This document shows positions 37,548-45,325 of a stretch of 64,000 bases of DNA, one piece after another. The translations under genes and the position numbers were made by a program. Every line of letters starts with the position of its first letter. Position 1 is the stretch's first letter. The stretch covers positions 248,001 through 312,000 of the forward strand of contig CAVUCK010000018.1 of assembly GCA_963739975.1 (NCBI GenBank), in the 5' to 3' direction. This DNA is from JALZMG01 sp963739975 (GTDB lineage: Bacteria; Actinomycetota; Acidimicrobiia; Acidimicrobiales; Ilumatobacteraceae). The notes beneath the pieces were generated by a model. The model was not told the origin of the DNA. It did not search any database and saw only the letters and a list, made by a program, of their open reading frames with translations.

Positions 37548-38012
37548 ATGCACACCGCGCGGACGGAGAAGGGAAACGGATCGGACATGGAGACCGAACA
37601 GGCCGGCCCCGTCGACCTCGTGATGCTCGAGTTCAAGGGCAACCAGTTCAAGGGGGAGATCGGTCCGGCGTTGCGGGACCTGGTCGAACGTGGGCTGATC
37701 CGCGTCCTCGACCTGCTGTTCGTGTACAAGGACAGCGACGGCACCGTCGGCTCGATCGAGCTCGGCGATCTCGGGCCCACACTGGAGCCCGCGTTCGTCG
37801 ATCTCGACGGGCAACTCGAAGGTGGACTGCTCGACGCCGAGGACGTCGAGGAGGTGGCCGCCGGGATCGAACCGGGGAGCTCCAAGGCGCTCATCGTCGT
37901 CGAGAACCTCTGGGCGGTGCCGTTCATCACCGCTGTGCGCAACGCCGGTGGCGAGCTCGTCGACCAGGCACGGATCCGCGCCGACGTCGTGTCGGCACTG
38001 CGCCAGGCCTGA
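37548..38012 (+). CDS. DUF6325-family protein
   Basis: 154 residues from ATG 37548 (GAGG seven bases before it), or 141 from ATG 37587. GPVDLVMLEFKGNQFKGEIGPALRDLVERGLIRVLDLLFVYKDSDGTVG and EPGSSKALIVVENLWAVPFITAVRNAGGELVDQARIRADVV are the two halves typical of the family, seen also in the minus-strand paralogue. It is soluble, acidic, has no Cys and no known catalytic motif. The SHOCT gene follows after 12 bases. Confidence 0.8.
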   Translation: MHTARTEKGNGSDMETEQAGPVDLVMLEFKGNQFKGEIGPALRDLVERGLIRVLDLLFVYKDSDGTVGSIELGDLGPTLEPAFVDLDGQLEGGLLDAEDVEEVAAGIEPGSSKALIVVENLWAVPFITAVRNAGGELVDQARIRADVVSALRQA

Positions 38013-38024
38013 ACAGGAGCGATC

Positions 38025-38324
38025 ATGGGACTTCTCAGGGGCATGGCCCGCACCGCGGTGGTGGCCGGAACGGCGACGGCGGTCTCGAACCGTGTGTCGC
38101 GCCGCCAGGCCAATCGCTGGCAGCAGCAGCAGGAGCCGCAGTACGCGGAGCCGCAGTACGCGGAGCCGCAATACGCTCAGCCGCCGGCCGCTCCGCCCGC
38201 CGGAGGTGCCGACGACAGTGATCAGTTGACGGCGGAGCTCGAGCGCCTGGCCGGGTTGAAGAACCAAGGAGTGCTGACCGAGGAGGAGTTCTCCGCGGCG
38301 AAGGCGAAGCTGCTGGGCATCTGA
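38025..38324 (+). CDS. SHOCT-domain protein with EPQYA repeats
   Basis: 99 residues. A basic N-terminus (RGMARTAVVAGTATAVSNRVSRRQANRW) is followed by three direct EPQYA repeats at about residues 37-51, a proline-rich linker and a C-terminal SHOCT domain (LERLAGLKNQGVLTEEEFSAAKAKLLG). AGGAGCG precedes the ATG. It is probably an oligomerising partner of the DUF6325 product, since the pair occurs twice in this window. Confidence 0.8.
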   Translation: MGLLRGMARTAVVAGTATAVSNRVSRRQANRWQQQQEPQYAEPQYAEPQYAQPPAAPPAGGADDSDQLTAELERLAGLKNQGVLTEEEFSAAKAKLLGI

Positions 38325-38363
38325 CTTGCCGGTCTTGCTGGGCGACGTCAGGATGCGGCGCGG

Positions 38364-39962
38364 ATGACCGAAAGCGCCAGCACCAGCGGCCCCGCCAACG
38401 CGACCGGATCGTCGCGCCTCGCCATCTTGCTGGCGATGGCGATGTTCGTGCTCGTCGTCGACACGTCGCTGATGAACGTGTCGATCTCCGCCGTCGTGCG
38501 CGATCTCGACACTTCGGTGAGCGGCGTCCAGTCGGCGATCGCCTTGGAGGCGCTGGTCTCGGCAGCCTTCATCCTGATCAGCAGCAAGGTCGGCGACCTC
38601 ATCGGCCGCAAGAAGGCGTACGTCCTGGGCTTGCTCGGCTACGCCATCGGCGCGGTAGCGATGACACTGGCCCAGGGCCTGACGGCGATCATCATCTTCT
38701 GGGCGCTGCTGGGTGGGCTCGGCGCATCGCTCCTTCTGCCGGCGATGCAATCGCTGATCCACGGCAACTTCGAAGGAGCGGCGCAGAAGAGGGTGTACAC
38801 GCTCGTCGGAGCCGCCGCCGCCATCGCCGCAGCGGTGGGACCGCTCGTCGGAGGTTTCATCACCACCTACCTCTCGTGGCGCATCGGCTTCCTGCTGGAG
38901 GCGTTGATCATCGCTGTGGTGCTGTCGAACATGAAGATCGTGCGGAACGTGCCGTACACCGGCCCGCGCGGCGTGGACTGGGGCGGGGCGGTGTTGTCCG
39001 TGCTCGGCATGGGCGGCGTCGTGCTGGGGATCCTGGTGTGGCAGGAGGGCGGCGAACGGGTCGCCGCGCTGCTGGCCATCGGGGCGATCGCCCTGGCCGG
39101 ACTGATCTACTGGCTCGTGCACCGGAAGCGACGCGGCAAGCTGACGCTGCTCGATCCCGATCTGTTCCGGTCGAGGCACTTCCGGACCGGGATCACCGGG
39201 CAGATGATGCAGCAGATCGCCCTCGGCGGGGCGATGATCGCCCTGCCGATCTTCCTCCAGATGGTGCTCGAGTACAGCGCGATGGGCACGGGCCTCTCGC
39301 TGGCTCCGCTGTCGCTGAGCATGTTCGCCGTGGCCGTGATGGCGGGCAAACGAGCCGGTGGCCAGCGGCCGAGCAGCATCATCATGATCGGGTTCACCCT
39401 CGTCACGATCGGCCTGCTCATCCTGCTGCCGATCGTGCCGCGAGCAGACTCCGGGTGGCATCTCGTCGTCCCCCTGGCGATCGTCGGATCGGGGTTCGGC
39501 TTGCTCGTCTCGCAGCTGAACAACTACACGCTGTCTCCGATCTCGGAAGAGCGGATCAGCGAGGCGGCAGGTGTCAACTCGGCTGGCGGGTCGTTCGGAC
39601 TGTCCTTCGGGTTGGCCTTCGCCGGTGCCCTCATGTTGGCGACGCTGTCGTTCTCCTTCACCCGCTTGACCGAATCGAGCGCCGTGCTGCCGCCAGCTGA
39701 TCAGCAGCGCATCGCCGAGACGCTCGAGGACGACGCCCAGGTGATGAGCAACACGCAGCTGCAGGAGCTGCTGACTGGCCAACCCCCCGAGATCCGAGAG
39801 GAGATCATCCGCATCAACACCGAGGCCAGGCCGCGGGCGCTCCAGGTCGCCCTACTCGTGCCGCTCTTCGCCGCGGTCATCGGGTTGCTGACCTCGTTGC
39901 GGATGCGCCGGCTCCCAGATCCAGCGCCTTCCACTGCGGTGGAAGGGATGGCGCTGGGCTAG
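38364..39962 (+). CDS. MFS transporter, DHA2 (EmrB/QacA) type
   Basis: 532 residues with 14 predicted helices. Motif A reads SSKVGDLIGRKKAYVLG and motif C-like sequence is LVGAAAAIAAAVGPLVGGFI, the usual features of drug:H+ antiporters. Asp in the first helix (LVVDTSLMNVSI) is conserved. A loop between the last helices is long (VLPPADQQRIAETLEDDAQVMSNTQLQELL). It follows the SHOCT gene after 39 bases and probably belongs to the same transcript. The drug or metabolite exported is unknown. Confidence 0.88.
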   Translation: MTESASTSGPANATGSSRLAILLAMAMFVLVVDTSLMNVSISAVVRDLDTSVSGVQSAIALEALVSAAFILISSKVGDLIGRKKAYVLGLLGYAIGAVAMTLAQGLTAIIIFWALLGGLGASLLLPAMQSLIHGNFEGAAQKRVYTLVGAAAAIAAAVGPLVGGFITTYLSWRIGFLLEALIIAVVLSNMKIVRNVPYTGPRGVDWGGAVLSVLGMGGVVLGILVWQEGGERVAALLAIGAIALAGLIYWLVHRKRRGKLTLLDPDLFRSRHFRTGITGQMMQQIALGGAMIALPIFLQMVLEYSAMGTGLSLAPLSLSMFAVAVMAGKRAGGQRPSSIIMIGFTLVTIGLLILLPIVPRADSGWHLVVPLAIVGSGFGLLVSQLNNYTLSPISEERISEAAGVNSAGGSFGLSFGLAFAGALMLATLSFSFTRLTESSAVLPPADQQRIAETLEDDAQVMSNTQLQELLTGQPPEIREEIIRINTEARPRALQVALLVPLFAAVIGLLTSLRMRRLPDPAPSTAVEGMALG

Positions 39963-40043
39963 CCCGAGGCGGGCGCCATCGCGCACCTCCACGCGATCAC
40001 CGAACGGCTCGACCGCTGGCCGCAGGAGCGGCTGGCGGAGCGG

Positions 40044-40499
40044 GTGAGCGCGGCGTCCTACGGCACGGTGCTGGTGCTCGCCGCGCTGGCGGCGATCGAT
40101 GTCGATGAGGTGTCCTCCGGGTTGGGTTGGGAGCTCGTCACCGGTGTCGGCGTGGCGACGTGGGTGGCGCACTTCTACGCCGAGGTGGTCGGCGCTCGCC
40201 TCCGCCGCGGCACCGCCGCGGATCGACACGACATCGCCGAGGCCATGGTCGATGGGTTCCCGATCCCGCTCGCTGCCTTGCTGCCCGCGGTCATGCTGCT
40301 CCTCGGCCGCCTCGACGTGCTTGAGCTCCATGTGGCTCTCTGGGGTGCCGTCATCGCGGCCCTGCTCCAGCTCGTCGGCGTCGGCGCCTACGTTGGAGCG
40401 GCCGTGTCGAGGCGCGGCGCCGGCGCTTGGTCGTACGCCGCGGCCACGACCGTCATCGGCATGGCCGTCGTCTCGCTCAAACTGTTTCTCGGACACTGA
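40044..40499 (+). CDS. Small polytopic membrane protein
   Basis: 151 residues from GTG 40044 with about four helices (VLVLAALAAI, LVTGVGVATWVAHFYAEVV, IPLAALLPAVMLLLG, AVIAALLQLVGVGAYVGAAVS). The same frame stays open and coding-like back to the MFS stop codon (LHAITERLDRWPQERLAERV), without an ATG, GTG or TTG, so the start is uncertain. The protein family is not recognised. It is the last gene before operator S4. Confidence 0.6.
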   Translation: MSAASYGTVLVLAALAAIDVDEVSSGLGWELVTGVGVATWVAHFYAEVVGARLRRGTAADRHDIAEAMVDGFPIPLAALLPAVMLLLGRLDVLELHVALWGAVIAALLQLVGVGAYVGAAVSRRGAGAWSYAAATTVIGMAVVSLKLFLGH

Positions 40500-40511
40500 G
40501 GTCCTGCCCAA

Positions 40512-40542
40512 CCACCCGTTCGGGGGTGGATTTCGGCCACCC
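40512..40542 (+). promoter_or_regulatory. Palindromic operator-like site S4
   Basis: CCACCC 40512-40517, GGGTGG 40524-40529, CCACCC 40537-40542, directly downstream of the membrane protein gene. It points to the right, toward a possible small gene that starts at 40617. Confidence 0.75.
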
Positions 40543-40616
40543 CGGGGCTTCGTACCGTGCGTGACGACCACCGTCGCCCCGCAGGAGGGGTCGTCTGGCC
40601 GAAGGGAGCCGATCAG

Positions 40617-40799
40617 ATGTGGTCCTACCCGCTTCTCCTGGGCGCCAGCCGACCTCCGTGGACGAGCGGGTCGACGATCCCCTGCAAGCCGAACGCCCAC
40701 AGCCTCATCGTGGTGGATGAGCGACCATGGCGGCGGCTGTTCCGGTGCCGGCGCACGATCCGCTGTACGGCCTGCGCCCTGAGGATCGTCGAACCGTGA
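40617..40799 (+). CDS. Possible small protein downstream of S4
   Basis: A 60-residue frame from ATG 40617, with AAGGGAG eight bases upstream and operator S4 74 bases before the start. The translation (MWSYPLLLGASRPPW and a Cys/Arg-rich C-terminus) matches no family known to me and may be debris. The remainder of 40800-41020 shows only the 70-bp repeat at 40886. Confidence 0.25.
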   Translation: MWSYPLLLGASRPPWTSGSTIPCKPNAHSLIVVDERPWRRLFRCRRTIRCTACALRIVEP

Positions 40800-40885
40800 T
40801 CGCCGGTTGGCGCGTCGGCGTCCCAATTGCCATCCTTCCGCGCTGCGTCGGGGGCGAGCGGGTGAAGCTCCTGCTCCAATCCCAT

Positions 40886-40955
40886 CAGGGCGCGGACGTT
40901 CCCGATTTCGAGCATCTCCGCGCCCAGAAGCCGAAATGAGACGCCTCGCGCCCAG
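40886..40955 (-). repeat. Type A 70-bp hairpin repeat, copy 2
   Basis: The most diverged copy: a 42-base imperfect hairpin (CAGGGCGCGGACG ... CTCCGCGCCCAG) and a 28-base half copy ending GCCTCGCGCCCAG. It lies 65 bases beyond the stop of the SPFH gene. Confidence 0.75.
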
Positions 40956-41020
40956 ATCGAGCGCTCTTCGCGCCTCGCGCCGTCTGGTTCCGCGGCGCCG
41001 TCGGCGGTGATGCTCGACGG

Positions 41021-42976
41021 TCAGGTCTCGGTGGTCTCGCGCCGTCCGTTCCCGTTCGTGCTGATCTCGTCGCTCGGCGTCGAGTCCGCCAGTGAGCGCA
41101 TCAGCATCGCGCCGAGGCCGCCGAAGACGGCGCTCTCGCTGCCCACCTGGACATCGGGGACGATCTTGACCTGACCGGCGCCGACCTCGCGCAGCGCCGC
41201 GACCAGGGCCGTCTGGTCCGGGCCGATGGCGCGTCGCTGGGCGTCGAAGCCGACCGCTCTGGCCAACCCGAGGGCTTCCTCGGCCGCTGCGCTGGCTTCG
41301 CCGATCGCCCTGGTGCGAGTCGCCTCGGCGCCGCCGGTCGTGGTGATCACCGCGGCTTCCCCCTCGGCTCTGGCCCTTGCCGCCTCGGCCCGTGACCGCT
41401 CGATGTCGACGGACACGTTGGCCTGGGCCAGCTGCGACTGCATGTCGGCGACGCCTCGCTGCTGCTCGAGGCTGACGCGCGCAACCTGCGCCTCGCGCTG
41501 CTGGGCGAACGTGGCTCGTTCCTGGGCGGCGATCTCCCGACTGGTGAGGACGTGCACCAGGTCGGCCGGGAAGATGACATCTTGGATGTAGACGCCGCGC
41601 GTCTCGACCTCGTAGCGCGACAGGTACTGCTGGATGTACGACTCGGCGGCGTGCTGGACCTCGTCGCGCTTCTCGATGAACTCGGTGGCGCCCAGCGTCT
41701 GCAGCTTGTTGCGGAAGTAGTTGCCGACGGCCGATTGGAGCACCTCGTTGACGAGGTTCTGCATGGTGCCGACCATGCTGATGACCTTCGGGGCCCTCGT
41801 GTCGGGGACGTGGATCTGCACCTGCAGGTCGATGCTGAAGGCGAAGGCCTCCTTGCTCTTGGCGTCGATCGGGGCCAGCCGGGCGTCCAGGCTGTGGGCC
41901 TCGCTCGTGAGGTGGGACCAGTTGAGGGTCAGGATCGACGTCGGCACGATCTCGGCCTCGTAGATGCGCGGGTTCAGCGTGTACTTGCCGGTGCGCAGGG
42001 GCTCGGACCAGATGCCCTGGTGGCCGGGCTGCACGATGGAGCCGAACTTGAACTCCTCGCCTGAGGTGTCCTCGGTCGGCAGCCCGACGTAGGACTTGAT
42101 GACGGCCACCTCGCCCTGGCGGACGACGAGCATCTCGCGCAGCTCGACGCGCACGAGGAACGGGTTCAACAGGTACGAGCCGTACAGGAGCGGATCGTGT
42201 TGCAGACCGATGCAGCCGCCGCTGTCGAGGAACGCCTGGTAGTCCTGGTAGTTGTCGTGCAGATCGTTCTTGGCCCGCAAGACGGCCTGGATGATCTGGA
42301 TCGGCGAGCCGGACGATTCCTCCATCGAGCGGACGTCGTTGAACCCGCCGATGCGGCTGGCGATGTCCCCTGACGGCGGACCTTCGAGGGTCGTGATGAC
42401 GCCGACGAGGTCACGATCGCCCTGCGGTGTGATGTTGACGACCTTGAGGAAGTCCGGGTCGACCTGCTGGACGGCGCTCTTGGCGGAGTCGGACACCATC
42501 TTGCCGAACGTGCGGGCGCTGGTGATGACGACGAAGCCGATGGGGTGGATCGGCAACGTGGTGCCGGGAGGGAGCACGGGGCGCTGCACGCCGCGCTGTC
42601 CGCCGTTGTCGAGGAACGCCCGCACCGATGCGAAGTTGCCGAACTCCGGCCGGTAGTGGGCCGACTTGGCGCCGGTGGGGAGCGCGCCGCCGACCTGGGC
42701 GATGACGAGGCCGATGTGGTCGGCCGGGACCTGGACCCAGTCGAAGCGCTCGACACCGTAGATCGGCCACAGCTTGACCCGCAGGCCGGGCATCAGGAGA
42801 TCGGCCTGGTAGCCGGCCTCTCCGTTGCGGGCCAGCAGCTGGGCGTTGTCGAGCTTGCGCCCGATCCGCTTGGTGACCAGCCCGACCTGGGCCGGTCCGA
42901 TGGAGTGCAGGCTCTTGAGCACGACGAGCAGAAGCAGCGCGACGAAGACCCCGATGGCGATGAGCGGGACGGTCAT
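41021..42976 (-). CDS. SPFH/Band 7 (flotillin-like) membrane protein
   Basis: 651 residues from ATG 42976. An N-terminal membrane helix (LIAIGVFVALLLLVVLKSL) is followed by a long extra region, an SPFH domain at about 300-470 (VRVELREMLVVRQGEVAVIKSYVG, FAFSIDLQVQIHVPDTRAPKVIS, SAVGNYFRNKLQTLGATEFIEKRDEV) and a coiled coil rich in Ala/Glu/Arg (ERATFAQQREAQVARVSLEQQRG, AEAARARAEGEAAVI) as in flotillins. Such proteins build scaffolded membrane domains. It is coupled to the upstream gene by an ATGA overlap. Confidence 0.85.
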   Translation of the reverse strand: MTVPLIAIGVFVALLLLVVLKSLHSIGPAQVGLVTKRIGRKLDNAQLLARNGEAGYQADLLMPGLRVKLWPIYGVERFDWVQVPADHIGLVIAQVGGALPTGAKSAHYRPEFGNFASVRAFLDNGGQRGVQRPVLPPGTTLPIHPIGFVVITSARTFGKMVSDSAKSAVQQVDPDFLKVVNITPQGDRDLVGVITTLEGPPSGDIASRIGGFNDVRSMEESSGSPIQIIQAVLRAKNDLHDNYQDYQAFLDSGGCIGLQHDPLLYGSYLLNPFLVRVELREMLVVRQGEVAVIKSYVGLPTEDTSGEEFKFGSIVQPGHQGIWSEPLRTGKYTLNPRIYEAEIVPTSILTLNWSHLTSEAHSLDARLAPIDAKSKEAFAFSIDLQVQIHVPDTRAPKVISMVGTMQNLVNEVLQSAVGNYFRNKLQTLGATEFIEKRDEVQHAAESYIQQYLSRYEVETRGVYIQDVIFPADLVHVLTSREIAAQERATFAQQREAQVARVSLEQQRGVADMQSQLAQANVSVDIERSRAEAARARAEGEAAVITTTGGAEATRTRAIGEASAAAEEALGLARAVGFDAQRRAIGPDQTALVAALREVGAGQVKIVPDVQVGSESAVFGGLGAMLMRSLADSTPSDEISTNGNGRRETTET

Positions 42977-43770
42977 GAACGGTTGCCTCCTGTCGAAGCA
43001 GGTGTGGTGGTGAACAGATCGGCGTCGGCCAGCAGGGCCCAACCGGCGTGCAGTCGGCCGACGTGAACCACGCCGGCCACCTCGATGTCGAAGCGGCCGC
43101 CGGGGTAGACGAGCGGCTCGAACCCCGCGTCGGAGGCGGCGCCGATGCGGACGGACGCGTGCGCCTCCAGTCGTTCGGCCGCCCACGTGCTCTCGTCGTA
43201 GTCGGACGTGACGAACAACCCCTTCGATGGGTTGAAGACGTCCTCGACGACGTGCAGGTCGCCGGTGGCGCCGGTGGCCTGGAGGACGACGCGGCGGGCG
43301 CACGTCGTCGAGCTGGAGCCGCGGCGTAGTGCGGCTTGGACGTCCGTCTCGCGGAAGAGCCCGAGGCTGAGCTGCTCGCCCGCCGGGACGAGGCGCGTGT
43401 CCAGGACGTGGCGGGTGGCGACGGCGTGCAGCACGGCGGCCCGCCTCAGGCTCGCCCTGGCCAAGGACAGGTGGCGGGCTCGCTCTTGGTCGAGGGCCTG
43501 ACGCAGCTCGTCGTCGCCGAACAGGCGCTCGAGCACGGCCCACCGCTGCTCCGGCGGGAGCTGGCGAAACGTGGCCTCGGCTTCCCGGTGGCGGGCGTCG
43601 CGGGCCAGCCGGTCGAAGGCCTCGCCGAGCGACTCCGCTCCGGCGTCGGGATCGGCGGCCCACCGCTGCGCTTCCGTCTGGAGCTGGCGCGCCAGCTCGA
43701 GGAACGGACGGCTCAACTCGAGCTCCGCCTCCTGCCATTCGACCTCAGCACCCTGCCGGGCCTGTCGCAT
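42973..43770 (-). CDS. Hypothetical partner of the SPFH protein
   Basis: 265 residues from ATG 43770 (GAGAGG before it). The first ~110 residues are charged and helical (EWQEAELELSRPFLELARQLQTEAQRW, LFGDDELRQALDQERARHLSLARA), the rest is mixed beta (GRFDIEVAGVVHVGRLHAGWALLADADLF). No catalytic motif or membrane segment was recognised. Overlap with the SPFH gene suggests that the two products work together. Confidence 0.6.
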   Translation of the reverse strand: MRQARQGAEVEWQEAELELSRPFLELARQLQTEAQRWAADPDAGAESLGEAFDRLARDARHREAEATFRQLPPEQRWAVLERLFGDDELRQALDQERARHLSLARASLRRAAVLHAVATRHVLDTRLVPAGEQLSLGLFRETDVQAALRRGSSSTTCARRVVLQATGATGDLHVVEDVFNPSKGLFVTSDYDESTWAAERLEAHASVRIGAASDAGFEPLVYPGGRFDIEVAGVVHVGRLHAGWALLADADLFTTTPASTGGNRS

Positions 43771-43874
43771 GATCCTCTCGCTGTCGGCCCCAGCGGGGCC
43801 ACGACGGTCATCGTACGGCACCGCACCTCGACCGCAACAGGCCGTCGCCTCGGGTTGGTCGCGCCGCACGCCAA

Positions 43875-43944
43875 CTGGGCGCGCACGTTCTCAAACGCCC
43901 TTCTGGGCGCGGAGGTTCTCGAAATCGAGAACCTCCGCGCCCAG
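43875..43944 (+). repeat. Type A 70-bp hairpin repeat, copy 3
   Basis: 28-base half copy first (CTGGGCGCGCACGTTCTC), then a perfect 42-base palindrome with arms CTGGGCGCGGAGGTTCTCGA and its exact complement. It starts 20 bases after the stop of the DUF899 gene on the minus strand. Confidence 0.88.
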
Positions 43945-43963
43945 GTGGATCAGCCCTGGGCGA

Positions 43964-44659
43964 TCACGTGTTCCGGCTGTAGGCGTCGTGGTAGTTCCAC
44001 CACTGGTAGGGCGGTGTCTGCGGGGAGCCCGCGGGTGAGTCCTCCCATTCCTCCTGGCGTCCGAGCGCGGTGATGTCGAGATAGCTCCAGGTGCTGCCCA
44101 GGTGCTCGTCGCCACGGTCGTGGACGAAGTACGTGCGGAAGATCCGGTCGCCCTCGCGGATGAAGGCGTTCGTCCCGTGCCACTGATCGACCCCGAAGTC
44201 AGCGTCGAAGTCGTCGGTGAGGCTGAACCAGGGGATGGTTTCCCAACCCATGCGTTCCTGCAGACCCTGGATCTCGGCCTGCGGGGCGCGCGAGACGAAG
44301 ACCAGCGTCGTGTCCCGCGCGTTGAGGTGGGCGGGATGGGCGACCTGGTCGGCGAGAAACGAGCACCCGGCGCAGGCCCGCTCGGGGTAGGCGCCGCCGC
44401 TGGCCGGGTACGTGGTGACGTCCGGCGCGTAGAAGGCGCGGTAGACGATCAGCTGGCGACGGCCCGCGAACAGGTCGGCGAGGCTCGCCGGCCCCGTCGG
44501 CCCCTCGAACCGGTAGTCCTTCTCGACCGGCGTCCACGGCATCCGCCGGCGCTTGGCCGCCATGGCGTCGCGAGCCCGGGTGTGTGCTTTCTCCTCCACC
44601 AGCAGCTCCTGGCGGGCTGCCTCCCACTCCTGCGGCGAGACGATCGGCGGCCGTTCCAT
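43964..44659 (-). CDS. DUF899 family (thioredoxin-fold) protein
   Basis: 231 residues from ATG 44659, with AAGGAGG seven bases upstream (ATG 44662 is the alternative). VEKDYRFEGPTGPASLADLFAGRRQLIVYRAFYAPD, ERACAGCSFLADQVAHPAHLNARDTTLVFVSRAP and GWETIPWFSLTDDFDADFGVDQ are hallmarks of the family. C-A-G-C is a thioredoxin-like CxxC, so a dithiol-disulfide function is proposed for the family, without proof here. WWNYHDAYS at the C-terminus is also conserved. Confidence 0.88.
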   Translation of the reverse strand: MERPPIVSPQEWEAARQELLVEEKAHTRARDAMAAKRRRMPWTPVEKDYRFEGPTGPASLADLFAGRRQLIVYRAFYAPDVTTYPASGGAYPERACAGCSFLADQVAHPAHLNARDTTLVFVSRAPQAEIQGLQERMGWETIPWFSLTDDFDADFGVDQWHGTNAFIREGDRIFRTYFVHDRGDEHLGSTWSYLDITALGRQEEWEDSPAGSPQTPPYQWWNYHDAYSRNT

Positions 44660-44837
44660 CATGCATCCTCCTTCAGGCACGGGGTGACGACATCGAACCT
44701 GTCTTCCGCTCGATCATCGACGGCTCCGGTTCTTGATGCGTCGCACACGTGACCGTCGGGGGCAGCGAAACTCATCGGTCGGCTCCGACGATTCTGCGAG
44801 CAACACCTTGGTGACCCGACACGACGTCCATCCTCAT

Positions 44838-44907
44838 CTGGGCGCGGAGATTCTCATCTTCGAGAACCTGCGCGCCCAGAAGGGCGATTGAGAACCTCCG
44901 CGCCCAG
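44838..44907 (-). repeat. Type A 70-bp hairpin repeat, copy 4
   Basis: 42-base hairpin (CTGGGCGCGGAGATTCTC ... GCGCGCCCAG) followed by the 28-base half copy. It starts 26 bases after the stop of the ABM gene. The rest of the 44660-44932 gap shows nothing else. Confidence 0.82.
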
Positions 44908-44932
44908 TTGCCATGCGGCGCGGCGCCGTCGT

Positions 44933-45280
44933 CTACTTCCCGTGGGCGTAGTCGTAGATGGTCGGGCGCAAGGCCGAGACGGCCGCGCTGAGCTCTGGCG
45001 ACGGCGAGCCGAAGATGTCGAGCTCGAGGCCGCCACCCAGCTCGACCATGCGACCGAGGATCGGGCCGACGTTCCCAAGGTGGCCGAGAACGGCATCGGA
45101 GCTGGCATAGGTCTCGCGAACCACGCACCTCGTGCCGTCGGCACTGAAGAACCAGTCGTACTGGAGCGTGCCTGGCTCGGACCTGACGATCTCGAGCGCG
45201 TCGGCCGCGAGTTGCCTGAACTCACCGGCGTTCTCCGGCGCGATCGCCGGGAAGATCGCGGTGACCTGAAGCGATTCCAT
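44933..45280 (-). CDS. Antibiotic-biosynthesis-monooxygenase (ABM) domain protein
   Basis: 115 residues from ATG 45280. A single dimeric ferredoxin-like ABM domain: VTAIFPAIAPENAGEFRQLAADALEIVRSEPGTLQYDWFFSADGTRCVVRETYASSDAVLGHL, as in small quinol monooxygenases (YgiN type). No cofactor motif is expected. Role unknown; it is separated from the iol genes by only 45 bases and could be co-transcribed. Confidence 0.8.
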   Translation of the reverse strand: MESLQVTAIFPAIAPENAGEFRQLAADALEIVRSEPGTLQYDWFFSADGTRCVVRETYASSDAVLGHLGNVGPILGRMVELGGGLELDIFGSPSPELSAAVSALRPTIYDYAHGK

Positions 45281-45325
45281 CAGTGGCCCCCTCTCGCCGA
45301 CCACAGCGTAAACGGGGTCGCGCCG

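Noticed and set aside
37323..39782. Open frame of 819 codons on the minus strand opposite the DUF6325, SHOCT and MFS genes
   Set aside because: Antisense to a clear MFS transporter; composition is His/Asp/Gln/Arg-rich as expected from third-position GC on the other strand.
26106..40542. CCACCC-N6-GGGTGG sites as intrinsic terminators
   Set aside because: Stems are only 6 bp with 6-base loops, no T-run follows, and all five stand before gene starts with constant extra half-site spacing, which suits protein binding better.
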